From an uncultured Poribacteria bacterium (GTDB lineage: Bacteria; Poribacteria; WGA-4E; WGA-3G), in contig CATOTL010000001.1 in assembly GCA_951813545.1 (NCBI GenBank), positions 1-64,000 of the forward strand: a stretch of DNA of 64,000 nt, written 5' to 3'. The first letter of the stretch is position 1. Each line of letters starts with the position of its first letter. This document shows, piece by piece, positions 33,098 to 41,484 of the stretch. Position numbers and translations under genes: made by a program. The notes below the pieces were generated by a model. That model ran no database searches. It was not told the DNA's origin and saw only the letters and a program-made list of their open reading frames with translations.

Positions 33098-33164
33098 CTT
33101 TTTTCAATCTGAAGAAAGCAGGACAGCAGAGACCCCTAAACCTCAATCCCAGACCTGCACTAAA
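33098..33164 (+). pseudogene. Remnant of a GspC/PilP-like 3' end
   Basis: GAAAGCAGGACAGCAGAGAC and the following bases match the coding end of the intact gene at 41441-41986 (KAGQQRPLTLNPGPWLK) with base changes and a frame slip. The rest is gone; the ECF sigma gene still follows it as in the intact cassette. Confidence 0.7.
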
Positions 33165-33761
33165 ATGAAAGGAAACACAAGGTTGCCCCACTTCAACGAA
33201 AGACACTGCATCGAGCGCACCCAACACGGCGACACCGAAGCGTTCACCCCACTTGTCACCACATACCAGCCCCGTCTCTATACGCACATCTTGGGACGCA
33301 TCAAAGATACCGAGACCGCAAAAGACCTCACACAAGACACGTGGCTAAAAGCACTTCGCGCCATCAACACCTTCCGCGCAGACGCTTCGTTTTACAGCTG
33401 GCTCTACCGCATCGCTGAAAACGTCTGTATCGACTACTACCGAAAACAGAAAGTCGCACGCATCATCGAACCCATCCACGACATCGACGAACGCCGCATC
33501 ACAGACACACACACCTGTCCGAGCCAAGACATTACACGTCAGGAACTCCGACAGCAACTTCAAGAAGCCGTCAAGCACCTGACACCAACACGCAAACGCG
33601 TCTTTCTCCTATACTACCTCCACGAAATGCCCATCAAAACCATCGCAACCCTTATGAAACGCTCCGAAGGCACCATCAAAACACACCTCCGCAACGCACG
33701 CCTCCAGCTCCGAGAATTGCTCACACCCTATCTACAAAACCAAGACGCAACGTTATCGTAA
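33165..33761 (+). CDS. ECF-type sigma factor, copy A
   Basis: A 198-residue sigma-70 family protein with region 2 (AKDLTQDTWLKALRAINTFR...FYSWLYRIAENVCIDYYRK) and region 4 (LTPTRKRVFLLYYLHEMPIKTIATLMKRSEGTIKTHLRNAR, split here by an HTH). The ATG at 33165 is the position that overlaps the GspC-like stop in the intact cassette; a TTG at 33183 preceded by AAAGGAA is an alternative. About 95% like copy B at 41983. No anti-sigma gene is visible. Confidence 0.85.
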   Translation: MKGNTRLPHFNERHCIERTQHGDTEAFTPLVTTYQPRLYTHILGRIKDTETAKDLTQDTWLKALRAINTFRADASFYSWLYRIAENVCIDYYRKQKVARIIEPIHDIDERRITDTHTCPSQDITRQELRQQLQEAVKHLTPTRKRVFLLYYLHEMPIKTIATLMKRSEGTIKTHLRNARLQLRELLTPYLQNQDATLS

Positions 33762-33868
33762 AGCCCAAAAATATGCAGGCAGTTGGACAGCAAACCACCG
33801 CGTGGAAGACTTATTTACGAAATTTGTAATTTCCCTATTTTTGTGATATACTATTCAAACCAGTTTGG

Positions 33869-33911
33869 GTGGCACTGCTACGAACGGCACTTGTCGTTTC
33901 TGCCACCCTCT
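33869..33911 (+). other. GGGTGGCA/TGCCACCC hairpin in the leader of the next gene
   Basis: An eight-base stem with an inner ACGA/TCGT pairing lies just after a GATATACTATTC -10-like sequence. It is probably in the 5' leader of the amber-interrupted gene and HicAB. Confidence 0.35.
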
Positions 33912-33954
33912 GACCATAGCAGTGGGATAAATTAAATTGGCACTGGAACACCCG

Positions 33955-34266
33955 ATGAAAACGATACTCGTGCTCCCAATACTCTTTTCTGTGATCGCTT
34001 GGCTTCCAGTCCATGCCGAACTCACGGAGACGGATTTAGAGAAGAACCGTCAGATATTTCGAGAGGAATTGGGAAAACCGCCATAGATCCTATAGACACG
34101 AGTTTGGGAGAGAGAAGCGACAGTTGTTGAGATAAACACGCACCTCAATAGCATCAATGGGCGCCTTGATCGGATGAAAATGATGCTTTGGATCGTTATC
34201 GTTCTGGTAGGGGTTGCGGGGATTGTCAATTGGATGTCCATTTTAACTTCAAAGGAACAGCACTGA
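33955..34266 (+). pseudogene. Small exported coiled-coil/TM protein interrupted by two in-frame TAG codons
   Basis: The 104-codon frame starts with a signal peptide ending VHA, then ELTETDLEKNRQIFREELGKPP, then TAG at 34084 and again three codons later, and continues in the same frame with VVEINTHLNSINGRLDRMKMM, a membrane helix (WIVIVLVGVAGIVNW) and TGA. Such proteins (LTE.DLEKIRQI..., coiled coil, C-terminal helix) are common in this type of genome. Most likely a recent nonsense pair; amber readthrough is a less likely alternative. Confidence 0.6.
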
Positions 34267-34515
34267 ATGGCTGCTCAAAGACGACGCTCCGATAAACTCC
34301 TCGAAAGGATGAAGAACAATCCGCGTGGCGACTGGAAACTGGCTGATGTTGAGACGTTAGCAAAACGATATGGGTTTTCAATACGACGCCCGCGAGGGGG
34401 CGGCAGTCATGTCACACTCCTGCACGCATCGCATCAGAATTTGAGCATTCCCGCCCGCCGTCCGATAAAGTCTGTCTATATTCGGAAACTTGTGCGGATG
34501 ATTGAAGGGCTCTGA
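34267..34515 (+). CDS. hicA: HicA-family toxin (mRNA interferase)
   Basis: An 82-residue protein with the HicA core GGGSHVTLLH (catalytic His48) and SIPARRPIKSVYIRKLVRMIE. HicA toxins cleave mRNA and are neutralised by HicB. The usual HicA is about 60 residues; here about 20 extra basic residues precede it. The ATG follows the preceding stop immediately and has no clear ribosome site, so it may start a little downstream or be coupled. The hicB-like gene follows after 30 bases. Confidence 0.85.
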   Translation: MAAQRRRSDKLLERMKNNPRGDWKLADVETLAKRYGFSIRRPRGGGSHVTLLHASHQNLSIPARRPIKSVYIRKLVRMIEGL

Positions 34516-34545
34516 GCCGATAATGCGTAGAAAGGAAAAGAATCA

Positions 34546-34887
34546 ATGGAAAAACTGATGTATCCATTCATGACACGCGTCTTACGACCAGAAGAAGGGG
34601 GCGGGTATTTAATCGAGTTTCCGGACCTTCCGGGTTGTATGTCCGATGGCGAAACACTTGAAGAAGCCATTGAAAATGGAAAGGATGCCCTGCAGTGCTG
34701 GATTGAAGCTGCAGCAGAAGATGGACAGGAGATACCTGAGCCGGGTTCATCGCCAACGTGGGTTCAACAGGTTCCCACCGATGTTCATATACAACTCTCC
34801 AAACGTGCAGCCGCAGAAGGCATGAGTCTCTCTGAACTCGTTGCCTCGATATTGGATCAAGCCATAGACGCTCGCGTAAAAGGATGA
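34546..34887 (+). CDS. hicB: HicB-family antitoxin
   Basis: A 113-residue protein. The N-terminal RNase-H-like HicB fold shows YLIEFPDLPGCMSDGETLEEAIENGKDAL, split here by normal family positions, and the C-terminal part (QLSKRAAAEGMSLSELVASIL) is a ribbon-helix-helix DNA-binding domain. GAAAGGA precedes the ATG. HicB binds HicA and usually represses the operon. Order toxin then antitoxin is normal for hicAB. An IS605-type element begins about 65 bases downstream. Confidence 0.88.
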   Translation: MEKLMYPFMTRVLRPEEGGGYLIEFPDLPGCMSDGETLEEAIENGKDALQCWIEAAAEDGQEIPEPGSSPTWVQQVPTDVHIQLSKRAAAEGMSLSELVASILDQAIDARVKG

Positions 34888-35030
34888 CATCATGAAAGGC
34901 ACAAGACCCCTTAATAACACCGAAATCCGTTGCTGAATCTTACACAAACAGTGAAGGATAATACTTAACAATCCCAAGCATTTATGCTTGGGTCAAATCA
35001 AGTAGTGTTCGTTCTGGTATAAAAAAAGAT

Positions 35031-35059
35031 TTGACATTTAGGGGATAAGGTGGTATAAG
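35031..35059 (+). promoter_or_regulatory. Promoter of IS-2b
   Basis: TTGACA (35031-35036), 17-base spacer, TATAAG (35054-35059), identical to IS-2a. Confidence 0.75.
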
Positions 35060-35159
35060 TATAGTATCTCGTAGACAGGCATGACAAGCGTAGTCGCAAG
35101 ACTACGTGCCTGTCTCCCACTTGTCAGGGGATAAGATACGAGATGCGAGATATACCCAA

Positions 35160-36236
35160 ATGGCACTTAAGTCACATAAGATAGCATTAGACGTAACCGA
35201 CGAGCAACGCGTATGGTTTTCCCAACAATGTGGTTATGCTCGTTTTGCGTATAATTGTGCGTTATCAGATTACAAGAATGACCCGCAGCATTGGCAAGAG
35301 TTGAATAAGCGCTTCAATATAGCAAAGCGTGATATTGACTGGACACGGGGCATGGATCAGCGTGCTGCGTTGTTTGGTATCAAGAACTTCGGTGACGCAA
35401 TAAGTCGTTGGCGTAAGGGTCAAAATAGGTTTCCGAAGCAAAAAAGACGCAGAGATCGCCAATCTTATAGCACAGACCCAAGCAGTGTTAGTATAAAAGG
35501 TAAACGTATCCGCCTCCCTAAAATAGGTTGGGTAGGCATGTTTGAGAAGTTGAGATTTAAGGGTGAACTGATCAAGGTAACAATATCAAGAACAGCACAC
35601 CGTTGGTTTGTTTCTATAACCATAGATACAGGTAAACCGAAGGCTCCACGAGACATGCGTGGACTCCCTGTAGTCGGTATAGACGTAGGTATAAACTCAC
35701 TTGCGACACTTGATAAGGGTAAACAGTATCCTAACCCAAGACCGCTGAAAAGGTATGAACGCAAGCTAAAGCGTGAGCAACGTAAAATGAGCCGTAAAGT
35801 ATTTCTATCTAACAACTGGTATAAGCAAAAACGTATAGTAGAACGTATCGACTATAGGATTGCTTGTATCAGATTAGACGCACAGCATAAGGCAACGACA
35901 GAGATTGTAAATATGGCAAGTGCTATCGGGATAGAAACGCTAAAGGTTACGAACCTACTCAAGAATAAGAAACTGGCGAAAGCACTCTCTGATTCAGCAC
36001 TCGGTGGGTTTCTTGCTAAACTCAAGTCTAAAGCAGAAGTGCTTGGGATACCTATTGTAGAAGCACCGCACTTCTATGCGTCGAGTAAAACCTGTAGTAG
36101 TTGTGGACACAAGAAAAAAGAACTCTCATTATCAGAGAGACAGTATCATTGTAGTAGTTGTGGTGTCTCTATAGACAGAGACCAAAACGCTGCAATAAAT
36201 CTAAAGAACCTCGCCGTAGGGCATACGGAGAGATAA
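35160..36236 (+). CDS. tnpB: TnpB nuclease of IS-2b
   Basis: A 358-residue TnpB, same start logic as IS-2a. RuvC residues Asp175, Glu259 and Asp339/341 and the four zinc cysteines are intact. Visible differences from IS-2a include Asn3 to Lys, Lys94 to Gln, Asn161 to Lys, Thr166 to Met and His231 to Asp. No tnpA is linked. Confidence 0.92.
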   Translation: MALKSHKIALDVTDEQRVWFSQQCGYARFAYNCALSDYKNDPQHWQELNKRFNIAKRDIDWTRGMDQRAALFGIKNFGDAISRWRKGQNRFPKQKRRRDRQSYSTDPSSVSIKGKRIRLPKIGWVGMFEKLRFKGELIKVTISRTAHRWFVSITIDTGKPKAPRDMRGLPVVGIDVGINSLATLDKGKQYPNPRPLKRYERKLKREQRKMSRKVFLSNNWYKQKRIVERIDYRIACIRLDAQHKATTEIVNMASAIGIETLKVTNLLKNKKLAKALSDSALGGFLAKLKSKAEVLGIPIVEAPHFYASSKTCSSCGHKKKELSLSERQYHCSSCGVSIDRDQNAAINLKNLAVGHTER

Positions 36237-36285
36237 AACGCTTGTGGAGTTTGTGTAAGACCTTCACAAGTGGAGGCTACGAACT

Positions 36286-36630
36286 ATGAAACAAGAACGA
36301 AAGAATCCCACTCCTTTAGGTGTGGGAGAAGTCAAAAAAATACATTTTGTATACGGTATTGCCACCCTAATTGTTATTGCCATTCTCTCGGTCGTTATCA
36401 GTCCCGCGAACGAAACGCACCGTACGCAGGTACCTGTTCAACAAGAAACAGTTGAGACACCCACAGCCACAGAAAAAAATGCTTACAAGGCAACAACCGT
36501 CACAGGAAAGAAAAAAGCCTGTGGATGCTGCGCCGAGCGCAAGGCACGCGCAAGAGAACTGCTTCTCAAAGCAAGGCAACGCAAGAACGCAACACGGCAG
36601 GCAGAGCCGACAGTTTCCGCTTCACAGTAG
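36286..36630 (+). CDS. CGCCAER membrane protein with an IS-derived N-terminus
   Basis: A 114-residue frame. The first 16 codons (MKQERKNPTPLGVGEV) lie inside the IS-2b right end and follow GGAGG at good spacing. From codon 17 the host part begins (KKIHFVYGIATLIVIAILSVVI, a membrane helix), followed by KKACGCCAERKARARELL as in the gene at 32629. The insertion apparently removed the native start and supplied another in frame. Whether the hybrid is stable is unknown. Confidence 0.65.
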   Translation: MKQERKNPTPLGVGEVKKIHFVYGIATLIVIAILSVVISPANETHRTQVPVQQETVETPTATEKNAYKATTVTGKKKACGCCAERKARARELLLKARQRKNATRQAEPTVSASQ

Positions 36631-36664
36631 ACACCTTGAAGGCCAGAGCGGTTTCTAAAAATTG

Positions 36665-36695
36665 GCAGTGTCACTTCGCGTGGCACTGCTTTTTG
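36665..36695 (+). terminator. Rho-independent terminator
   Basis: GCAGTGTCAC-TTCGC-GTGGCACTGC followed by TTTTT; one mismatch in a ten-base stem. Ends the unit containing the CGCCAER gene. Confidence 0.75.
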
Positions 36696-36721
36696 ACCAC
36701 CACAGCGATAACAGAAATACC

Positions 36722-37228
36722 ATGACACCCAAATTACCTCTGAAACACACCGCTATTGCCGTCGGGATCGGTATTGTCCTGCTTGGTTTAACCTTGCTGA
36801 CACACGCCCTTCTGACCACCCCCGTTCGTGATAAAACGGTTATGGTCAATACGCCGAAAAGCAAACCGGTCACACGCGCTGGCGGACACCTACAGACCGC
36901 TACACCCGCTTCCCACATAGGTGATTTTCAAGACTCAGATTTCTACCGCACCATCATAGACAACAACCTGTTCCGTCCACTCGGCTGGTGACCACCACGA
37001 CCAAAAGAACCCTACCGCTTGCTCGGCACACTCATCCCCAAAGACGGAAAATCACCGCCACAAGCCATTCTCCAAACGACCGCGGGAAACAAAACATATA
37101 TCGTCTCCACCGGTGACAAACTTGACGCAGACACAACCCTCACCGACATCCAACCAAAGCAGGTAACCCTCGAAAAAGCAGGACAGCAGAGACCCCTAAC
37201 CCTCAATCCCGGACCTTGGCTAAAATGA
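36722..37228 (+). pseudogene. GspC/PilP-like gene copy 1, with premature TGA
   Basis: The 169-codon frame is colinear with the intact copy at 41441: an N-terminal helix (16-36), linker, FYRTIIDNNLFRPLGW, then TGA where the intact copy has CGA (Arg), followed in frame by PPRPKEPYRLLGT through KAGQQRPLTLNPGPWLK. A single C-to-T change accounts for the stop. The intact protein resembles the homology region of type II secretion GspC or pilus protein PilP. Confidence 0.8.
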
Positions 37229-37508
37229 AAGGAGACACAAGATTGCCTCACTTTGAGGTGCTTATTTTTTCGTCTGGGATATGCGGGATGTCGGCAACAG
37301 TGAAAAAAGGGACATCGCTCTTTTTCGTTTGACGTTTTTGACGCTTTGTGGTATTCTGTTGAGAGTTGATTGCAAAGGGTTTTTCGCCACTTCTGCAACA
37401 GCCTTGGTTCGTTAAAACTCTCCACGCTTCATTCCCCTACGCAATACTCTATTTTAAAAAATGCAGCGAAAACGACTGAAGCCATTCACTTATAGGTGAA
37501 AGTTGAAT

Positions 37509-37570
37509 TTGGAAAGAATCTTTCCAATTCAGTGGAAAAAATCTTTCCAACTGGAAAGAATCTTTCCAAT
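37509..37570. promoter_or_regulatory. Tandem activator sites GGAAAGA-A-TCTTTCC
   Basis: Two 15-base palindromes with 43-base spacing, joined by half-sites (TGGAAAAAATCTTTCC), 50-110 bases upstream of a sigma-54 promoter: the expected place for enhancer-binding protein sites. The same set lies at about 40138-40200, 42903-42962 and 57732-57795. Confidence 0.7.
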
Positions 37571-37616
37571 TCAGTGGAAAAAAGGCGAGATCCTGTCACA
37601 GCGCGGTTTCTCACAG

Positions 37617-37632
37617 TGGCACGATACTTGCT
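37617..37632 (+). promoter_or_regulatory. Sigma-54 promoter of the cassette at 37729
   Basis: TGGCACG-ATAC-TTGCT, about 100 bases before the ATG at 37729. Confidence 0.85.
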
Positions 37633-37728
37633 ACTCTGTAGGTGAGCACCTTACAGAGATAGATGGTTTTCAGGTTCTGTTAAGGCATCCATCAATCTGT
37701 GTAAGGCATACTCATAAGGAGGTCTGGT

Positions 37729-38499
37729 ATGTTCCGTAATATCCTCTCAAGCCGATTGATCCAAGTTGGACTCGTTTTCTTTGTTGTGATTGTCGGGGGC
37801 AGCTGGCTCTATAGTTGGCACGTCCACCGCACGACTGATACTGAATTCACACGGACAGATGTTGCGCTGCACGAGACGCGTTCCGAACAGAACACCGTTG
37901 ATACAAGCACGGTGGACTTTCAACAAACCGGAACCGACCTTGAAACCGACGAGACGCAACCGATGTCTGACGACACGGACGTGTCCCCGATAGATGAGAC
38001 TTCCGAAGTGCTCGACATGGCGGATGCCTTCCTACCGGATGATTTCGTTGCAGAGGAGGAAACCGCTGAAGAGGTTCCAGTCTCGCCGTTTGGATTCGGA
38101 CCCTACCCAGAGATACCGGCGGATTATGCTGCCCACCACGGACAAACCGTTTGGCAGTACCCCGGTAGCTTGCCACGATCCAACCAGAGGAACATAGAGT
38201 TAATTCACCGCGTTATGATCGCATCATGGAATGAAGGCGATACTCAATTTATAAGTGCCACGCTTGAGGACGGTAAAGTCTACTTACAATACCCAAACAC
38301 CATGTATGTTCGTTATACAGTGCATGAAGGTGCAGATGGAACAGTTCAACGGCGTATCGGAGAGTGGACTTCTGGAGAACACAATCAATCAGCAATAGAT
38401 CAGATACTGGAAGGTAACATTCCAACCGGTGTCACTTTAATTGACATGGATTCCGAAGATGTTGGAATAGATCCATACACATTTTTAGGATTAGAGTAA
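37729..38499 (+). CDS. Single-pass membrane protein, cassette copy 1
   Basis: A 256-residue protein with an N-terminal helix (10-30: IQVGLVFFVVIVGGSWLYSW), an acidic Thr/Asp/Glu-rich stalk (35-120) and a C-terminal domain (125-256) starting PFGFGPYPEIPADY and ending IDPYTFLGLE. GGAGG precedes the ATG. The first ~115 residues are almost identical in the copies at 40358 and 57976, while the C-terminal domains differ, so the copies look like an invariant anchor with exchanged heads. Function unknown; followed by a small secreted protein. Confidence 0.75.
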   Translation: MFRNILSSRLIQVGLVFFVVIVGGSWLYSWHVHRTTDTEFTRTDVALHETRSEQNTVDTSTVDFQQTGTDLETDETQPMSDDTDVSPIDETSEVLDMADAFLPDDFVAEEETAEEVPVSPFGFGPYPEIPADYAAHHGQTVWQYPGSLPRSNQRNIELIHRVMIASWNEGDTQFISATLEDGKVYLQYPNTMYVRYTVHEGADGTVQRRIGEWTSGEHNQSAIDQILEGNIPTGVTLIDMDSEDVGIDPYTFLGLE

Positions 38500-38514
38500 A
38501 CAAAGGAGACAAAA

Positions 38515-39012
38515 ATGTTGATTCTCAGACTCACAGTCACGTGCGCTTTCTTAATTGTTTTCAGTTTTTTTATCACTTCTAGTTCAGCACACAACCCTAC
38601 TGTCGTAATAGACTCTACAGTCGGCGGGGAATTTCCCAGCAGACAAGTAGCACTTACTGATAGTCATTCTGCCCATCCATCCATCACAGCGAGGGCCGGT
38701 GGTAAAAAGAAGATGAAAAGTAGTGGCGTAGAAGCACGGGCAAATGGTTATGTTAGTGCAGCTCAAACACTCGTCCTCCCTAATGGTGCCGTAGGTACGC
38801 CGTACGGACATTGGCAAATATATGCTAGAGTTACAGACGGAGTCTCTCCTGATGATGATTGTGGTGATTACTCAGGATATCTGTCTAAGGGAGGCGCTGA
38901 CTATACACAGTACGACATTGATACAAGCAGTCTGTCTAACGTAAGTGCTTCAGGGTCTGGTAATGTTTACAATCAAATCTCACAGACTGCTAGTTGTAGT
39001 GTATCACTATAA
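38515..39012 (+). CDS. Small secreted protein, cassette copy 1
   Basis: A 165-residue protein with a signal peptide ending near SSAH (24-26) and a Gly/Ser-rich mature part with two Cys (CGDYSGY and the TASCSVSL end). AAAGGAGA precedes the ATG, 15 bases after the membrane protein. Position, export signal and size match the product at 41125, though I see little direct sequence similarity; the pair may be variable partners of the variable heads. Confidence 0.65.
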   Translation: MLILRLTVTCAFLIVFSFFITSSSAHNPTVVIDSTVGGEFPSRQVALTDSHSAHPSITARAGGKKKMKSSGVEARANGYVSAAQTLVLPNGAVGTPYGHWQIYARVTDGVSPDDDCGDYSGYLSKGGADYTQYDIDTSSLSNVSASGSGNVYNQISQTASCSVSL

Positions 39013-39363
39013 GTCGTCACAATCGTATAAACTGCTACAATAGTCAAGTCCATGGGGTGCTCTTTTTGTTTTTTCGATAAAACACTATAAAGGGTATCCC
39101 ATGGGTTTACAATTATCAATTTGGGTTAGTGTATAGTCAATAAAAGGGTCTGGATACTGTCAAGTCAGGGGAACTCCGCAGGTGGTTCAAACGCTTCTGT
39201 AGAGGATGATGATTCTTGTCATATCCATCTCTAACGCAGAGACCGCGGGAATCTGAAAACCGCTCGGGTTATTAGATGACAAATCACCAACCTAACAAGG
39301 TTTCCGTCCACATGCCTCCCTTGACGCTGGACGGAAACCTTTTCGATTTCAGAGAGTCTACTT
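39013..39363. other. Intergenic, terminator at the right end
   Basis: No gene is seen. The only clear structure is the hairpin at 39297-39343, listed separately. Confidence 0.5.
39297..39343 (+). terminator. Probable terminator
   Basis: AAGGTTTCCGTCCA/TGGACGGAAACCTT, a perfect 14-bp stem around a 17-base loop, with TTT after the stem. It lies just before GspC-like copy 2. Confidence 0.65.
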
Positions 39364-39857
39364 TTGAAAAAGCACCTCAAACAGATCGCGCTTATAAGCG
39401 TTCTATCTTGCGCGATCCTTTTTTCCCGCTACAAACCACTGGACCCACAACCGCAACACACGATAAAAACAACTACTGTCGGACCGTCGGACGAAACGCA
39501 CTCGAGTTCTGAAGCACCCCCGACTTCAACAAAGGCTCTTATCCTTTTCGCACCCGTCCAAACGTCACCTGACTTTTATCAAATCATCGTCAACAACAAC
39601 CTGTTCCGTCCACTGGGGTGGCGACCACCGCGTCCGAACCCTATCGCCTGCTCGGCACGCTCATCCCTAAAGACGGAAAATCACCGCCAAATGCCATTAT
39701 CCAAACGACCGCGGGAAACAAAACATATATCGTCTCCACCGGTGCCAAACTTGACACAGACACAACCCTCACCGACATCCAAGCCAAACAAGTAACCCTC
39801 GAAAAAGCAGGGCAGCAAAGGACCCTAAAATTCAATCCTTCCGTTTGGCTAAAATAA
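39364..39857 (+). pseudogene. GspC/PilP-like gene copy 2, with a 4-base deletion
   Basis: From a TTG at 39364 the frame encodes an N-terminal helix and FYQIIVNNNLFRPLGWRPPRP, then shifts because four bases are missing relative to the intact copy. The remaining sequence (PYRLLGTLIPKDGKSPPNA through FNPSVWLK) is open in another frame from about 39618. The sigma gene expected downstream is absent; the control region follows. Confidence 0.8.
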
Positions 39858-40357
39858 AAACAAACACAAGATTGCCTCACTTTGAGGTGCTTATTTTTTC
39901 GTCTGGGATATGCGGGATGTCGGCAACAGTGAAAAAAGGGACATCGCTCTTTTTCGTTTGACGTTTTTGACGCTTTGTGGTATTCTGTTGAGAGTTGATT
40001 GCAAAGGGTTTTTCGCCACTTCTGCAACAGCCCTGGTTCGTTAAAACTCTCCCCGCGTCATTCCCCTACGCAATACTCTATTTTAAAAAATGCAGCGAAA
40101 ACGACTGAAGCCATTCACTTATAGGTGAAAGTTGAATTTGGAAAGAATCTTTCCAATTCAGTGGAAAAAATCTTTCCAGTTGGAAAGAATCTTTCCAATT
40201 CAGTGGAAAAAAGGCGAGATCCTGTCACAGTGCGGTTTCTCACAGTGGCACGATACTTGCTACTCTGTAGGTGAGCACCTTACAGAGATAGATGGTTTTC
40301 AGGTTCTGTTAAGGCATCCATCAATCTGTGTAAGGCATACTCATAAGGAGGTCTGGT
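39858..40357 (+). promoter_or_regulatory. Control region copy 2
   Basis: Near-identical to 37229-37728, offset 2629 bases, with the same -35/-10-like pair, tandem GGAAAGA-A-TCTTTCC sites and sigma-54 promoter. It documents a tandem duplication of about 2.6 kb. Confidence 0.75.
40246..40261 (+). promoter_or_regulatory. Sigma-54 promoter of the cassette at 40358
   Basis: TGGCACG-ATAC-TTGCT, identical to the one at 37617. Confidence 0.85.
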
Positions 40358-41110
40358 ATGTTCCGTAATATCTTCTCAAGCCGATTGATCCAAGTTGGAC
40401 TCGTTTTCTTTGTTGTGATTGTCGGGGGCAGCTGGCTCTATAGTTGGCACGTCCACCGCACGACTGATACTGAATTCACACGGACAGATGTTGCGCTGCA
40501 CGAGACGCGTTCCGAACAGAACACCGTTGATACAAGCACGGTCGACTTTCAACAAACCGGAACCGACCTTGAAACCGACGAGACGCAACCGATGTCTAAC
40601 GACACGGATGCATCACCGATAGATGAAACTTCCGAAGTGCTCGACATGGCGGATGCGTTCTTACCGGATGATTTCGTTTCAGAAGAAGTCCCCGCCGAAG
40701 AGGTACCCGTCTCGCCTTACGGTTTTGGTCCCTTCCCAGAAATCCCTTCAGGTTATCCTGATCAGGGTGTTTGGAGTGAAACTGCACTACGCTCAATGGA
40801 ACCGGATCATGAGTTAATATCAAGGGTGCGGATAGAATTATGGAATCAAGGCGTTCGCACTATTGGTGGCGTATATGATAACGGGCATCGCCTGATTTAC
40901 CCCATTATCGATGATGTGGTCTACATTGAATGGGCGGATAATCCGGGTATAGGTGGTAAACCGTATGTTCGACGTCAACTCACTACTCCAGCAGTTAGCG
41001 ATCAATATTACGATGACATCCAGAAAGGTATATTTCCGCCTCATTTAACGATTCATGAATTCCCAGATGGGGGCATTGACCCCTACGAATTTCTCGGACT
41101 TTCGAGATAA
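40358..41110 (+). CDS. Single-pass membrane protein, cassette copy 2
   Basis: A 250-residue paralogue of 37729-38499. The anchor and stalk (1-115) are almost identical; the head (from PYGFGPFPEIPSGY) is different in sequence but ends alike (GIDPYEFLGLS). GGAGG precedes the ATG. The invariable anchor beside a divergent head suggests diversifying selection or recombination on the exposed part. Confidence 0.75.
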   Translation: MFRNIFSSRLIQVGLVFFVVIVGGSWLYSWHVHRTTDTEFTRTDVALHETRSEQNTVDTSTVDFQQTGTDLETDETQPMSNDTDASPIDETSEVLDMADAFLPDDFVSEEVPAEEVPVSPYGFGPFPEIPSGYPDQGVWSETALRSMEPDHELISRVRIELWNQGVRTIGGVYDNGHRLIYPIIDDVVYIEWADNPGIGGKPYVRRQLTTPAVSDQYYDDIQKGIFPPHLTIHEFPDGGIDPYEFLGLSR

Positions 41111-41124
41111 AAAAGGAGATTAAC

Positions 41125-41484
41125 ATGAAATTTTTGAGTGTTTTTTTCGTTCTGATGTTTTTATTGATGAGTTTCACCGTCTTCACTGACGCTGTATGGC
41201 ATGGTCCTTATTATGCGTACGCCGATGTTAGTGTAAGCGGGAATTGGCTTATCGCTGAGACGAAGGCGCGCGGCACAGCGGTTGTTCGGAACGGTTCCTA
41301 CATGTGTTCTATTGGAATGGCAGTCCAACCGGTTAGCGGTAATAATATCAATGGATCCTTTTCTGATGGTGTGAGTCACATGAGGTTAAGAAACGGGCAG
41401 CAGATGTGTGCAGATTCGAGTTCTTGGGGCTCTGATAACAATGGAAACCATTGGTCCGCAACTGATACATCTTGTGCAACTTAG
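41125..41484 (+). CDS. Small secreted protein, cassette copy 2
   Basis: A 119-residue protein. The signal peptide ends near FTDA (23-24); the mature part is Gly/Ser/Asn-rich with YYAYADVSVSGNW and three Cys. AAAGGAG precedes the ATG. The gene ends just before a strong terminator. Its place matches 38515-39012, and a fragment at 57330-57473 may be the third member. Confidence 0.65.
   Translation: MKFLSVFFVLMFLLMSFTVFTDAVWHGPYYAYADVSVSGNWLIAETKARGTAVVRNGSYMCSIGMAVQPVSGNNINGSFSDGVSHMRLRNGQQMCADSSSWGSDNNGNHWSATDTSCAT

Larger units (their letters stand above)
34952..36338 (+). mobile_element. IS605-family tnpB-only element, copy 2 (IS-2b)
   Basis: Near-identical to IS-2a over its full length, including promoter (35031-35059) and nested hairpin (35073-35115). 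The right end runs into the gene at 36286, forming a fusion. The two copies differ at only about ten positions in tnpB. Confidence 0.9.
37229..37728 (+). promoter_or_regulatory. Control region copy 1: remnant, activator sites and sigma-54 promoter
   Basis: No gene. It contains a TTGACG-17-TATTCT sequence (about 37328-37356), two palindromic sites TTGGAAAGAATCTTTCCAA (37509-37527 and, variant, 37552-37570), and the sigma-54 promoter listed separately. The entire block is repeated nearly exactly at 39858-40357; only its right part recurs before 57976. Confidence 0.75.

Noticed and set aside
37503..37739. 78-codon frames across the sigma-54 control regions (also at 40132 and 57720)
   Set aside because: They are translations of the activator palindromes and promoter and lack ribosome sites.
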